Shown here one piece after another: positions 7,868 through 16,839 of a stretch of 64,000 nucleotides of DNA. Below the pieces are notes generated by a model. The model was not told where the DNA came from, did no database searches, and saw only the letters and a list, made by a program, of their open reading frames with translations. Position 1 is the stretch's first letter. Each line of letters begins with the position of its first letter. The DNA is from an uncultured bacterium (lineage in GTDB: Bacteria > Verrucomicrobiota > Lentisphaeria > Victivallales > UBA1829). Location of the stretch: NCBI GenBank assembly GCA_949292215.1, contig CASEYW010000108.1:24689-88688 (forward strand), in the 5' to 3' direction. Made by a program: the position numbers and the translations under genes.

Positions 7868-9547
7868 ATGCAGAACTCAACCTCAAAAACCTGGCTGAAG
7901 CCGGGAACAAGACAGTGTCTGCTCCGTCGTGCCCTGATCAAGAGCATGGGTTATACGGATGCCGACTTGGAACGCCCCATCGTGGGCATCATCAATACAT
8001 GGGCGGAGACGAATCCGGGACACTACAATTTCCGGCAGATGGCGGAGGCTGTCAAGCGCGGCGTCTGGGCGGCGGGCGGTTTCCCGCTGGAGGTCAACAC
8101 AATGTCGATCTGCGAGGTCTTTTTTGATCTTTCCAGCCTCATTTACCGCAATCTGCTCTCCATGACGACCGAGGAGCTGATTGCTCGTCATCCGTTTGAC
8201 GGCGTGATTCTGCTCGGGTCCTGTGACAAGAACGTTCCGGCGCAGCTGATGGCGGCTGTTTCCGCAAACAAGCCGATGATCTTTCTCCCCGGCGGACCGA
8301 TGCTGCCTGGAAACTACAAGGGCGAATCCCTCGCCTGCGGAACCGACAGCTTCAAGCTCTGGACCAAATATCTTGCCGGAGAGATTTCGAAAGATGAGCT
8401 CAAAGGCGTCGAAGGCTGTCTTTACGGTTCCGTAGGCGCGTGTCCGATCATGGGAACGGCGAACAGCATGCAGTGCGCCACGGAATCTCTCGGATTGAGT
8501 CTGCCCGGCAGCGCGAGCGCGCTCGCGGTATCCGCTGAAAAGATGCGCTATGCCGAGGAAAGCGGACGGCAGATCATGACGCTGATCGAACGCGACATCA
8601 AGCCGAAAGACATCGTCACGCTTGACGCATTGAAAAACTGCATTACAGTTCTGATGTCCTCCGGTGGCTCCACAAATTTGATCATTCATTTGACGGCGAT
8701 TGCCCGCCGCGCCGGTATTACCCTGCCGCTTTCTCTGTTCCAGGAGATCAGCGATCGCACGAAACTGCTGGTCGATGTGAAGCCCTCGGGCCGTGGTACA
8801 GTTGGAATTGAGTTCCATCAGGCGGGCGGCGTCCCTGCGCTGATGAAGGAGCTGGAACCGCTGCTCAATGGGGACGTGATGACTGTTACCGGTCATACCT
8901 TGAAAGAAAATCTGAAAAATGTGCAGAAACCGTATCATCCGGAGGTAATCGCATCGCTGGAGAAGCCGCTTGCCGAGAACGGGGGGATCGCGGTCCTGCA
9001 TGGAAATCTCGCGCCGCGTGGAGCGGTCATCAAGCGTTCGGCGGCGTCGATCATGAAATTTCGTGGTGAAGCGCGTGTGTTCGATACGCTTGCGGAGGCA
9101 GAAAAGTATCTGCTGGATCCGGAGTCCGATATGGATGAAAACAAGGCGATCGTTCTTCGCGGCTACGGTCCGAAGGGCGCTCCCGGAATGCCGGAATTCG
9201 GAAATTACATGCCGATTCCGCCGAAACTCTACAAACGCGGAATCAAGGATTATGTCCGTATTACGGATTCCCGCATGAGCGGGGGTGCATTCGGAACGGT
9301 GGTTCTGCATGTCTGTCCCGAAGCGTGCGACGGCGGACCGCTGGGTGCGGTTCGGGACGGCGATATCATCGAAATGGATGTGGAGAAGGGCATTCTGAAC
9401 GTCGAACTCTCTCCGGAAGAAATCGCGAAACGGTTGAACGAGAGCGCTTTCGAATCCAAGGAGAAGTTCGAGCGCGGATTCGTCCGTCATTACATCGACA
9501 GCGTTCTTCAGGCGGATGAAGGCTGCGATTTCGCTTATCTGCGTTGA
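7868..9547 (+). CDS. IlvD/Edd-family sugar-acid dehydratase
   Basis: This 559-residue protein belongs to the IlvD/Edd dehydratase family and is closest in style to aldonate dehydratases (arabinonate, xylonate, galactonate), which turn sugar acids into 2-keto-3-deoxy acids. Conserved blocks are GSCDKNVPAQLM (C119), GACPIMGTANSMQCATESLG (C192) and DSRMSGGAFGTVVLH. In characterised members three cysteines hold the [2Fe-2S] cluster; the first, normally in a TPCN-like motif, is replaced by Gly51 (TNPGHYN). Either the cluster is held differently or the subgroup differs. The neighbours (DapA-family aldolase, SDR, glycosidases) point to sugar catabolism rather than branched-chain amino acid synthesis. 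A weak AACAGG precedes the ATG. Confidence 0.92.
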   Translation: MQNSTSKTWLKPGTRQCLLRRALIKSMGYTDADLERPIVGIINTWAETNPGHYNFRQMAEAVKRGVWAAGGFPLEVNTMSICEVFFDLSSLIYRNLLSMTTEELIARHPFDGVILLGSCDKNVPAQLMAAVSANKPMIFLPGGPMLPGNYKGESLACGTDSFKLWTKYLAGEISKDELKGVEGCLYGSVGACPIMGTANSMQCATESLGLSLPGSASALAVSAEKMRYAEESGRQIMTLIERDIKPKDIVTLDALKNCITVLMSSGGSTNLIIHLTAIARRAGITLPLSLFQEISDRTKLLVDVKPSGRGTVGIEFHQAGGVPALMKELEPLLNGDVMTVTGHTLKENLKNVQKPYHPEVIASLEKPLAENGGIAVLHGNLAPRGAVIKRSAASIMKFRGEARVFDTLAEAEKYLLDPESDMDENKAIVLRGYGPKGAPGMPEFGNYMPIPPKLYKRGIKDYVRITDSRMSGGAFGTVVLHVCPEACDGGPLGAVRDGDIIEMDVEKGILNVELSPEEIAKRLNESAFESKEKFERGFVRHYIDSVLQADEGCDFAYLR

Positions 9548-9566
9548 AACGGAGGAGTACAGTTCG

Positions 9567-11438
9567 ATGCCGGAGCTCATGCGTAACGACTCGAAAATCA
9601 GACTGAATACAACGGATGCTTCCATCGAAATAGTCCGCGGATCATCGGTTTTCTGCTTTTCGGGAAACGGCTTTGCCGCCGGAGATGCGGAATGCGACGG
9701 GGAAAGAATCCGGTATCTTCTTTCCTCTCCGCATTTTCCGCTTGCCGTATGCGCGGTTCTGCGGTTTGCCGCGGATGGAAATCCGGAACTGCGTCTTTCC
9801 GCGGAGGGAGCGATGCCGCAGGCATTCGAATATCCCGGTGCGCTGATCCCGAAGAAGGGGGATCTTGCATTGATTCCTGCCGGAGAGGGATTTGCGTTTC
9901 CGGTCGACGAGCCTTTCATTCCGATTCTTCCGGAGAGCGCATGGATGGGAAGTCAGACATGGCACATGGCATTGATCGCTTCTTTGCGCGGAGATGCCTG
10001 GATTGCTCTGGCTCCGGAGGAAGGGGTTGATGCTTCGGTCCGGCATGAGCGGAAAGAGGAGTTGCTTCATACGCAGCTTTGCTGGCAGGCGCAGCGAGGC
10101 AGCTGGGGATATGAACGCGTCGTCCGTTTTCTTGCAGGTGATGCGGGCGGGCTGACCGGACTTTGCGGTGCGTACCGTGCCTTCCGGGAGGCGCTGGGAC
10201 AGGTCGTTACGCTGCAGGAAAAACGGAAGAAACTGCCGAAGCTGGACCGCCTGATCGGAGCTCCGGATCTCTGGATCTGGCCCGACAATTATGAGAACTT
10301 CATGTACGGAACCGATGACAATGCGGAACTGAAACCTGCGGCGTCGGACATTCTCCGTATTGCAGAGGAGCTGAAAGCCGGGGGCTGCGGGAAAGCGCTG
10401 ATGGGAATCTTCTTCGCCGGAGATCAGGATGCCGCGCGGGACATTGCCGAACGAACCGGATTCCTTGCTTCCAAATACGACAATATGGAAGATGAACTTC
10501 CCGGAGCCGTGGCTCCGCTGATCTCCCCGGCGCGTATCCGCGAATGCGATTATACCGAACGCCGGATGAAATACTGGCCCCGTGACACTATGCGCGATGC
10601 CGATGGCGGATTCACTGGAGCTTGGGCTCTGCGCGGACGAGATGGAGTGATGCACGCTCAGAATCGAACCTGTCCATATTTTGTGGAGGAGTACACACGA
10701 GCTGAAGTCCCTGCCGCCGCCCACCGCTATGGATTCGACGCATGGTTTTTCGATGTGATGGGATGCGGTTCTTCGGAGTGTGCGTCGCCGGAACATCCGC
10801 TGACCCGCCGGGAATGTGTCCGCAACCGCCGTGCAGCGTTTCGTGTACTTGCAGACAATGGGCTGATTTCGGGAACCGAGGAAGGCTCGGAACCGTATCT
10901 CTCCTCTTTCTGCTATTGCGAGGGAAAAATGAGTCCGGCGCTTTATCGGATCAACTATCGCGAATCGGGGCGTCGCAAGGCCCATCTCTACACGCCGGAG
11001 GAACATGAAAGGGTGTTTGATGCGTTCATGCTGAATCCGCGTTACCGGATTCCTCTCTGGGAGCTGGTCTATCACGACTGCGCCGTGAGTTACTGGTACT
11101 GGGGCGACAGCTCCAACTGCTGTCCGGAATTGCTCCCTCTCCGGGATTTGTTCAATTCGCTGTATGGTCAGCCTCCGCTCTATTCGTTTCATGTCTCCGA
11201 CTGGGAGAGGTTGAAGGGGCGTCTGCTGGAATCGGCGGCGCATGCTTCCCGCAGCGCGGAATTGACCGGATATGAGAGAATGGTTTCGTTTGAGTATCTC
11301 AGCTGTGACCGGCTGGTTCAGCGGACGACATTTGCAAACGGTGTTTCCGTCACCGTGAATTTTTCGGAGAAAGAGTTCTGTCTGGAATCCGGGCAGACGC
11401 TTCCTCCGCTGATGGATCTGATCGAAGAGAAAACATAA
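9567..11438 (+). CDS. predicted glycoside hydrolase-like protein, paralogue 1
   Basis: A 623-residue cytoplasmic protein without a signal peptide. It is a full-length paralogue of the protein at 12383-14227: the two share order and many blocks, most clearly YRIPLWELVYHDC, YWYWGDSSNCCPEL and LYGQPPLYS. Layout is a beta-rich N-terminal third, a central (beta/alpha)-barrel-like part, and a short C-terminal beta section. Acidic positions in the barrel (WFFDVMG and SGTEEGSE) align with FIDVQAG and CGVEVGCE of the paralogue and are candidate nucleophile and acid/base. I do not recognise the exact family; a retaining glycosidase related to the GH101/DUF5696-like clan is a guess. GGAGGAG lies nine bases before this ATG; the frame extends upstream into the dehydratase gene. 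Confidence 0.75.
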   Translation: MPELMRNDSKIRLNTTDASIEIVRGSSVFCFSGNGFAAGDAECDGERIRYLLSSPHFPLAVCAVLRFAADGNPELRLSAEGAMPQAFEYPGALIPKKGDLALIPAGEGFAFPVDEPFIPILPESAWMGSQTWHMALIASLRGDAWIALAPEEGVDASVRHERKEELLHTQLCWQAQRGSWGYERVVRFLAGDAGGLTGLCGAYRAFREALGQVVTLQEKRKKLPKLDRLIGAPDLWIWPDNYENFMYGTDDNAELKPAASDILRIAEELKAGGCGKALMGIFFAGDQDAARDIAERTGFLASKYDNMEDELPGAVAPLISPARIRECDYTERRMKYWPRDTMRDADGGFTGAWALRGRDGVMHAQNRTCPYFVEEYTRAEVPAAAHRYGFDAWFFDVMGCGSSECASPEHPLTRRECVRNRRAAFRVLADNGLISGTEEGSEPYLSSFCYCEGKMSPALYRINYRESGRRKAHLYTPEEHERVFDAFMLNPRYRIPLWELVYHDCAVSYWYWGDSSNCCPELLPLRDLFNSLYGQPPLYSFHVSDWERLKGRLLESAAHASRSAELTGYERMVSFEYLSCDRLVQRTTFANGVSVTVNFSEKEFCLESGQTLPPLMDLIEEKT

Positions 11439-11469
11439 TTCCGATTGATAAAAACCAGAGGAGAAAAAA

Positions 11470-12369
11470 ATGGAAATCAAGGGAATCTGTCCGATCGCCC
11501 CTGCGGTGTTTAACGATGGCGGCGAGGTCGACTATGAGGGGTATGAACATTGCTGTGCGGAACTGATCCGCCGCGGTGCGCAGGCTCTGACACTGTTCGG
11601 AATCGCCGGAGAGTATTACAAACTGGATCGCGACGAGGAGGAGAAACTGATCGAATCCACCGTACGGGTCTGCCATGAGAACGGTGTGCCTGTGATCGTT
11701 TCCAATACGCGGCATTCCACGGAATGTGCGGTCAAGTGGGCGAAACACATTGAATCTTCCGGTGCGGACTGCATGATGGTGCTGCCGCCATTCTTTCTGA
11801 AACCCGGTGGAGCGGCGCTGTTCGCGCACATCGACGCGGTTTGTTCGAGTGTGCGGATTCCGGTCATGTTCCAGTATGCTCCGGAGCAGACTGGCGTAGC
11901 GATTGCGCCGGAAATCCTGGCGGATCTGGCAAAGAAACATCAGAATCTCGCCTATTTCAAGATCGAATGCAAACCGCCGGGAGCCTACATTTCCAAACTG
12001 ATGACACTGCTGCCCGCCGGACGCAAGATCTTTGTCGGCAATGCGGGTTTCCAGATGATCGAAGGATTCCGCCGCGGAGCTGCCGGAGTCATGCCTGGTC
12101 CTTCCATGCCGGATGTCTACCGTAAAATATGGGATGCGCTTCTTGCAGGCGATATCGAAACTGCGCAGAAGACTCACGACAAGCTGAATGCCCTTCTGAA
12201 CCACATCCGCCAGAATGTCGAAATGATCATTCATTTTGAAAAGGAGATCCTGAAGCGCCGCGGATTTGTGAAAAGCTCTTACTGCCGCAAACCCGGCTAT
12301 GTGAGCGATCCCGTGAGCGATATGCTGTTCGAAGAACTCTTTGCCATGATCCGGAAGGAATTCAAATAA
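11470..12369 (+). CDS. DapA/KDG-aldolase family class I aldolase
   Basis: A 299-residue TIM-barrel protein of the dihydrodipicolinate synthase/N-acetylneuraminate lyase superfamily. Lys164 in YFKIECKPP is the Schiff-base lysine and Tyr136 in MFQYAPEQ the proton-relay tyrosine. The first loop reads FGIAGE, lacking the Thr pair of true DapA, so lysine biosynthesis is unlikely. Next to a sugar-acid dehydratase the obvious role is retro-aldol cleavage of a 2-keto-3-deoxy sugar acid to pyruvate plus an aldehyde, or a related dehydration. GAGGAG lies before the ATG. It sits 31 bases after one glycosidase paralogue and 13 bases before the other. Confidence 0.9.
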   Translation: MEIKGICPIAPAVFNDGGEVDYEGYEHCCAELIRRGAQALTLFGIAGEYYKLDRDEEEKLIESTVRVCHENGVPVIVSNTRHSTECAVKWAKHIESSGADCMMVLPPFFLKPGGAALFAHIDAVCSSVRIPVMFQYAPEQTGVAIAPEILADLAKKHQNLAYFKIECKPPGAYISKLMTLLPAGRKIFVGNAGFQMIEGFRRGAAGVMPGPSMPDVYRKIWDALLAGDIETAQKTHDKLNALLNHIRQNVEMIIHFEKEILKRRGFVKSSYCRKPGYVSDPVSDMLFEELFAMIRKEFK

Positions 12370-12382
12370 CAGGAGGCCTCTC

Positions 12383-14227
12383 ATGCTCTGCCTGGAAAAT
12401 GAAACATTGACAGTCTGGTTGAATCCGGAAAATTCACTTTCGGTGCGTCTGAAGGCGGATGGGACGGTGCTGGAACAGGAGCCGTCCCCCTGTTCCGTAT
12501 CCAACGCTGTGCTCCGGGAAAACCGCCTGACGTTTGACGTGGAATGCGCCGGTTTTGTGCTTCATGCGTCGCTGCATCTTCCGGCGATCGGCGGAGTGGA
12601 GTTGCGTCTTGACGCCGACGGTCCCATGCCGGGGGAGGTCGCGTGGCCGCCGGCGTGGAAGATGAAGTCCGGGGATATCGGGATCTTTCCGCTCGGGACC
12701 GGTTTTGCGTTTCCTGTATCGGAACTTTCCTTCCCGCTGCCGGAGAACATGCCGTTCTATTCCGGCATGAGTGCGTCCATGTGTCTGTTCGGGTTTCAGC
12801 GTGCGAGTCTTTGCGTGCTGACTGGCATTGAATGCGGATTCGATGCCGTGCTGCGCAATACTCCGGAAAACGGATTGTTTCACAGCCGGGTTGTCTGGCA
12901 GGGAGAAAAAGGGGAATGGGGCTATTCCCGCGCGATCCGCTGGTTTTTCTCCGACACTCTTTCCAGAGGTACGGCTCAATACCGCGCATGGCGCGATTCC
13001 CTCGGCGGAATTGTGACATTGAAACAGAAGATGAAACATACACCGGAACTGGAAAAGCTGATCGGTGCGGCGGATCTCTGGCTCTGGGACGACAATAACA
13101 TGAATCGTCTGTATGCCCGTCCGGAGGAACCGGAGAAGACTCCGCGCAACGTTCGGAAAATTGCCGGAGAGCTGGAGTCCATGGGAATGGACCGCATTCT
13201 CTGGAACTCGTTTGAAGGGGAAACTCCCGAAGACTGTGCTTTTCTGAAAAGCAAAGGGTTCCTGGTTGGGAAATATGATATCTATCGCGATGTTCTGCCG
13301 AAGCCGGAGATTGATCAGATCATTCCGTATCGGGTCAAACGGAGCGTCAACACGAAATACTGGCCGGGGATTGTCCGGATGGAACGCGACGGACAGTACG
13401 GCAAGGCCTGGCGCCTTCACGGACTGGATGGAAAACTCCATTTCCAGAATGCGGTCTGTGACATCCCCGCTTTGAAACTGACAATGGAAAATGTTCCGCC
13501 GGATGTGGAAAGGGTCGGTTACAATTCCCGGTTCATTGATGTGCAGGCTGGCAGCACGCTTCAGGAATGTTATCATCCGATGCACCCTGCGACTCGCTCC
13601 GATTCTCTCCGCTACATCAACAATCAGCTCCGTTTTCTGGCGGACATCGGACTTGTCTGCGGGGTCGAAGTCGGCTGCGAGGCTGCTGTCGGAACCTTCC
13701 ATTTTTCCGAAGGCATGATGAGTCCGTCCCTGTTCCGGGCGGAGGATGCCGGCCGCCGCATGACAACAGTCTACTGCGGTGAAGAAATTCCGGAATCGTT
13801 CTCCCGCTATATGTTGAATCCGAAATACCGGATTCCGCTCTGGGAGCTGGTCTATCACGATTGCGTTGTGAGTTACTGGTACTGGGGAGACAGTTCCAAC
13901 TGCTGTCCTGAGCTGATGCCATTGCGGGATCTGTTTGATGTGCTTTACGGAGAGCCTCCGCTGTACAGTCTGACCGCAACACAATGGGAGGAGAGAAAAG
14001 AGGAGATCGCCGCATCGTATCACCGGGTCGCTCCGGCGGTTCGGGCAACCGGATTTGCCCGGATGCTTTCCTTTGAATCTCTCTCTCAGGACCGTCTCGT
14101 TCAGCGGACCACGTTTGAAAACGGAGTCGTTGTAACGGCAAACTTTTCCGGAGAGGATCGCGTTCTGGAGGACGGGTCCGTCATCAAAGCATTCCATTCC
14201 CGTTTAACATTAAAACAAGAGGATTGA
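12383..14227 (+). CDS. predicted glycoside hydrolase-like protein, paralogue 2
   Basis: A 614-residue paralogue of the 9567-11438 protein; the best conserved part is again the YRIPLWELVYHDC ... YWYWGDSSNCCPEL ... LYGEPPLYS block near residues 470-530. FIDVQAGS and CGVEVGCE are the matching acidic sites. There is no signal peptide, so it should act on imported oligosaccharides or glycosides. AGGAGG stands eight bases before the ATG, only a few bases after the aldolase stop. The duplication with divergence suggests two substrates or linkages. The specific activity is not readable; the glycosidase assignment is inference from barrel-like layout and neighbours. Confidence 0.75.
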   Translation: MLCLENETLTVWLNPENSLSVRLKADGTVLEQEPSPCSVSNAVLRENRLTFDVECAGFVLHASLHLPAIGGVELRLDADGPMPGEVAWPPAWKMKSGDIGIFPLGTGFAFPVSELSFPLPENMPFYSGMSASMCLFGFQRASLCVLTGIECGFDAVLRNTPENGLFHSRVVWQGEKGEWGYSRAIRWFFSDTLSRGTAQYRAWRDSLGGIVTLKQKMKHTPELEKLIGAADLWLWDDNNMNRLYARPEEPEKTPRNVRKIAGELESMGMDRILWNSFEGETPEDCAFLKSKGFLVGKYDIYRDVLPKPEIDQIIPYRVKRSVNTKYWPGIVRMERDGQYGKAWRLHGLDGKLHFQNAVCDIPALKLTMENVPPDVERVGYNSRFIDVQAGSTLQECYHPMHPATRSDSLRYINNQLRFLADIGLVCGVEVGCEAAVGTFHFSEGMMSPSLFRAEDAGRRMTTVYCGEEIPESFSRYMLNPKYRIPLWELVYHDCVVSYWYWGDSSNCCPELMPLRDLFDVLYGEPPLYSLTATQWEERKEEIAASYHRVAPAVRATGFARMLSFESLSQDRLVQRTTFENGVVVTANFSGEDRVLEDGSVIKAFHSRLTLKQED

Positions 14228-14230
14228 AAC

Positions 14231-15988
14231 ATGAATCGTTTTTCCACGCCGTTTACTGTGAAGGACAGCGTCATTTATGATGCTGATGGAAAAAAAGTCA
14301 AGCTCTGGGGAGTGAATTACTACACTCCGTTCAACAGCAACTTCTACAATATTGAAGAGCTTGGAAAGGATCATTTCGCCGCCGTTGACGAGGATATCCG
14401 GCATTTCAAACTGATGAACATCGATTTCATCCGCATGCATCTGTATGACCGGGAGATTACCGATCGGGACGGCAACATCGTCGAAAATAAGAACATGCGC
14501 GTTTTCGATTATCTGGTCGATCAGTGTGAGAAAAACGGCATCTACCTGATGATCACCCCGACTGTCTGGTGGAATACCGTCAACAATCAGATTTATCAGG
14601 AAAAATATTACGCCTACTGGTTCATTGATTCTCAGGAGGCATTCGGTTTTTCCAATTACTATTCCTGTGATTCCATGATCTGGGATCCCGATGCCATCCG
14701 CTGCCAGGAGACCTATCTGAATGCGCTTTTCTCCCGGAAAAGCACGGTCAGTGGAAAACGGATGAACGAATATAAAAATATCATTGCGTTTGAACTTTTC
14801 AATGAACCGCGGTTCCCGGATTTCTGGCAGCTCGACGGGGATGTCGATATGGAAAAGTCCGGAATGGATGCTGCAACCTGGTCGCGCGGACGGCAGCGCC
14901 GGAAACTTGTTGCCAGGTGGGAGGAGTTTCGGAAACATCATCCTGAAGTTCCCAACGATGAAAAAGGCTTCGGTCTGTTTCGTTCAGAACTGGTCCGGAA
15001 TTATTTTGAACACCTCTGGCCGATTGTTGACAAGTATTTCGGTAAAAATGTCATCAAGACACAGTTCCCCTCCTACAACGGTACGATTCCCGAGGATCTC
15101 AAACCGATGTTCGACAAGTGCGACATTGATGCTCTCACTCTCAGCACCTATTTGAACGTGAACGCATTCGACGGCGCCAATACCGATTCGTACAATCATC
15201 TGGAACTCGCCGTGAAATGGTTCAAGCCGTATGAAAATCTGCCGAAAGGAAAATTTGCCCGCGTTGCCTATGAGTTTGACGCAACAGCCACGCAGAACGG
15301 TTATCCGCTTGCCGCCATCGCCGCCATGTTTGCGAAATATGATGTACAGCTTGCAGCTTATTTCACTTACACGCCGTATGCGGTAGCCGCCTGGAATCCC
15401 GGCTGGCTGGTTCATTTCATGAACATTGCCCATACGCCTTCGCGTTCTGCGTGCTTTGCCGCCGCCGGTGAGATCTTCCGGTATCACGAGCCGCAGGATC
15501 CCGTTGTGATGGAACCCGAGGCCTGGCATGGAGATAATTATGCGCTGGAACGGAAACATGATTTCGTCTACTTCAAAAATGAATCCATCTTCCGTTATTC
15601 CAATGACAATGCGATTCCGCTCGGCGATATCTCTGCATTGAGTGTCGTTTCCGGACGCGGCAAATCCCTGTTTGCCGAAAGCGGATCGAACGGCATCTAT
15701 TTTCTCGAAAAGAAAAACGTCCATGAATGGACTCTGGAGATCTTTCCTGCCCAGCATTTTCTCAGCGATCCCGGACGCGGCAGAACCTACCGCTGCATGG
15801 CAAATCGTTATGTGAACTGTCTGAAAGAGGCTCCTGTTTCCCAGTTGATGGAGAAAAAAGTCGATTTCAAACTGAACGCTTTCAAACTCGTTTCCTGCAA
15901 AAGCATCGATGATGAAACGGAAATTCCTGTCGCAGCCGATGGCTCCATTCTTGTGAAACCCGGTTCTTATCTCCTGAGGGTGGAATGA
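14231..15988 (+). CDS. GH5-like (clan GH-A) glycoside hydrolase
   Basis: A 585-residue protein with a clan GH-A barrel. FELFNEPRF carries the acid/base Glu192 of the NEP motif and VAYEFDAT carries the probable nucleophile Glu348. Strand-end motifs such as RMHLYD support the fold. A C-terminal beta domain of about 150 residues follows. Members include beta-mannanases, beta-glucanases and exo-acting enzymes; no signal peptide is present, so an intracellular glycosidase acting on small imported substrates fits. It starts three bases after the previous stop, and its own stop overlaps the next start by four bases (ATGA), implying translational coupling to the SDR gene. Confidence 0.85.
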   Translation: MNRFSTPFTVKDSVIYDADGKKVKLWGVNYYTPFNSNFYNIEELGKDHFAAVDEDIRHFKLMNIDFIRMHLYDREITDRDGNIVENKNMRVFDYLVDQCEKNGIYLMITPTVWWNTVNNQIYQEKYYAYWFIDSQEAFGFSNYYSCDSMIWDPDAIRCQETYLNALFSRKSTVSGKRMNEYKNIIAFELFNEPRFPDFWQLDGDVDMEKSGMDAATWSRGRQRRKLVARWEEFRKHHPEVPNDEKGFGLFRSELVRNYFEHLWPIVDKYFGKNVIKTQFPSYNGTIPEDLKPMFDKCDIDALTLSTYLNVNAFDGANTDSYNHLELAVKWFKPYENLPKGKFARVAYEFDATATQNGYPLAAIAAMFAKYDVQLAAYFTYTPYAVAAWNPGWLVHFMNIAHTPSRSACFAAAGEIFRYHEPQDPVVMEPEAWHGDNYALERKHDFVYFKNESIFRYSNDNAIPLGDISALSVVSGRGKSLFAESGSNGIYFLEKKNVHEWTLEIFPAQHFLSDPGRGRTYRCMANRYVNCLKEAPVSQLMEKKVDFKLNAFKLVSCKSIDDETEIPVAADGSILVKPGSYLLRVE

Positions 15989-16761
15989 TGGGTGATTTTT
16001 CTGGAAAACGTGTTCTCGTGACCGGCGCTGCCAAAGGAATCGGAAGGGGAATCGCCCGTTCTTTTGCTGAAGCGGGCGCGGATTTGATTCTGCATTTCCG
16101 GAGCAATCCCGCGGAAGCGGAATCCTTGCGCAGTGAATTTGCCGGATGTTCCGGCAGCATTCATCTCTGCCGTGCCGATCTCGGAACGGAAGAGGGGATC
16201 GAACACCTCTTCTCCTGTGTGGAAGAGTTCTTCGGAGGTCTTGATGTTGCCGTCAACAACGCCGGCTGGGATCCCGGATATGTCCCTCTGGATTCGATTG
16301 ATTATGAGTTCTACCGGAAACTGACCAATATGAATATCAAAGGGACCCTCTTCTGCTGCTTGAATGAAATCCGGCTGATGCGGAAATCCGGGAACGGCGG
16401 TGCTATTATCAACATCGGTTCCGTGCAGATGGAGACAACAGTTCCCGGTCGCACTCTCTATGCCATGAGCAAAGGTGCCATCCACTCCATGACCGGAGAA
16501 CTCGCCCTGGAAGGCGGGCCTGAAGGAATTCGAGTGAACTGCATCGCTCCCGGGTACATTGAAGTCGATCGAATGTGCGGAGCTCCCGGATTCAATCGTG
16601 AGGAGATCGCTTCAGGGATTCCTGTGCGTCGTCTCGGGATTCCGCGTGATATCGGGGAGTGTGCCCTGTTTCTGGCTTCGGAAAAGGCATCATTTGTCAA
16701 CGGACAGACATTTGTCGTTGACGGTGGCGTTTCCCGCAAGCTCGCTCGCGGATCAAAATAA
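15985..16761 (+). CDS. short-chain dehydrogenase/reductase (SDR)
   Basis: A 258-residue classical SDR. TGAAKGIGRG is the NAD(P)-binding glycine motif, NNAG the structural motif, and S146, Y159 and K163 (YAMSK) form the catalytic set. It is the last gene of the operon and is probably the oxidoreductase step of the sugar-acid pathway, acting on a hydroxyl of a sugar, sugar acid or keto-deoxy acid. The start overlaps the preceding stop as ATGA; a second ATG follows directly, so the true start could be one codon later. Confidence 0.92.
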   Translation: MMGDFSGKRVLVTGAAKGIGRGIARSFAEAGADLILHFRSNPAEAESLRSEFAGCSGSIHLCRADLGTEEGIEHLFSCVEEFFGGLDVAVNNAGWDPGYVPLDSIDYEFYRKLTNMNIKGTLFCCLNEIRLMRKSGNGGAIINIGSVQMETTVPGRTLYAMSKGAIHSMTGELALEGGPEGIRVNCIAPGYIEVDRMCGAPGFNREEIASGIPVRRLGIPRDIGECALFLASEKASFVNGQTFVVDGGVSRKLARGSK

Positions 16762-16785
16762 GAAATATCATTTATCCTCTGCGGG

Positions 16786-16830
16786 AATGCTGGGGGCGGG
16801 CAGCCTCCAACATTCTCTCTGCACAGAGAG
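16786..16830. terminator. stem-loops between convergent genes
   Basis: An 11-bp stem with G-T wobbles (AATGCTGGGGG / CCTCCAACATT, 7-base loop) is followed directly by CTCTCT-GCAC-AGAGAG. They lie between the converging SDR and sigma-54 activator genes. There is no clean T tract, so a terminator role is tentative. Confidence 0.4.
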
Positions 16831-16839
16831 CGGAAAAGA

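Noticed and set aside
7868..9547. Assignment as IlvD of branched-chain amino acid synthesis
   Set aside because: The neighbours are sugar catabolic genes and the sequence style is that of aldonate dehydratases.
7883..9919. 678-codon minus-strand open frame
   Set aside because: It is antisense to the dehydratase gene; its translation is Arg/His-rich with no motif and no ribosome binding site.
9642..11480. 612-codon minus-strand open frame
   Set aside because: It is antisense to glycosidase-like paralogue 1; the plus-strand product has a paralogue in the same operon.
11470..12369. Assignment as DapA of lysine biosynthesis
   Set aside because: The Thr-Thr pair of the catalytic loop is missing and context is sugar-acid breakdown.
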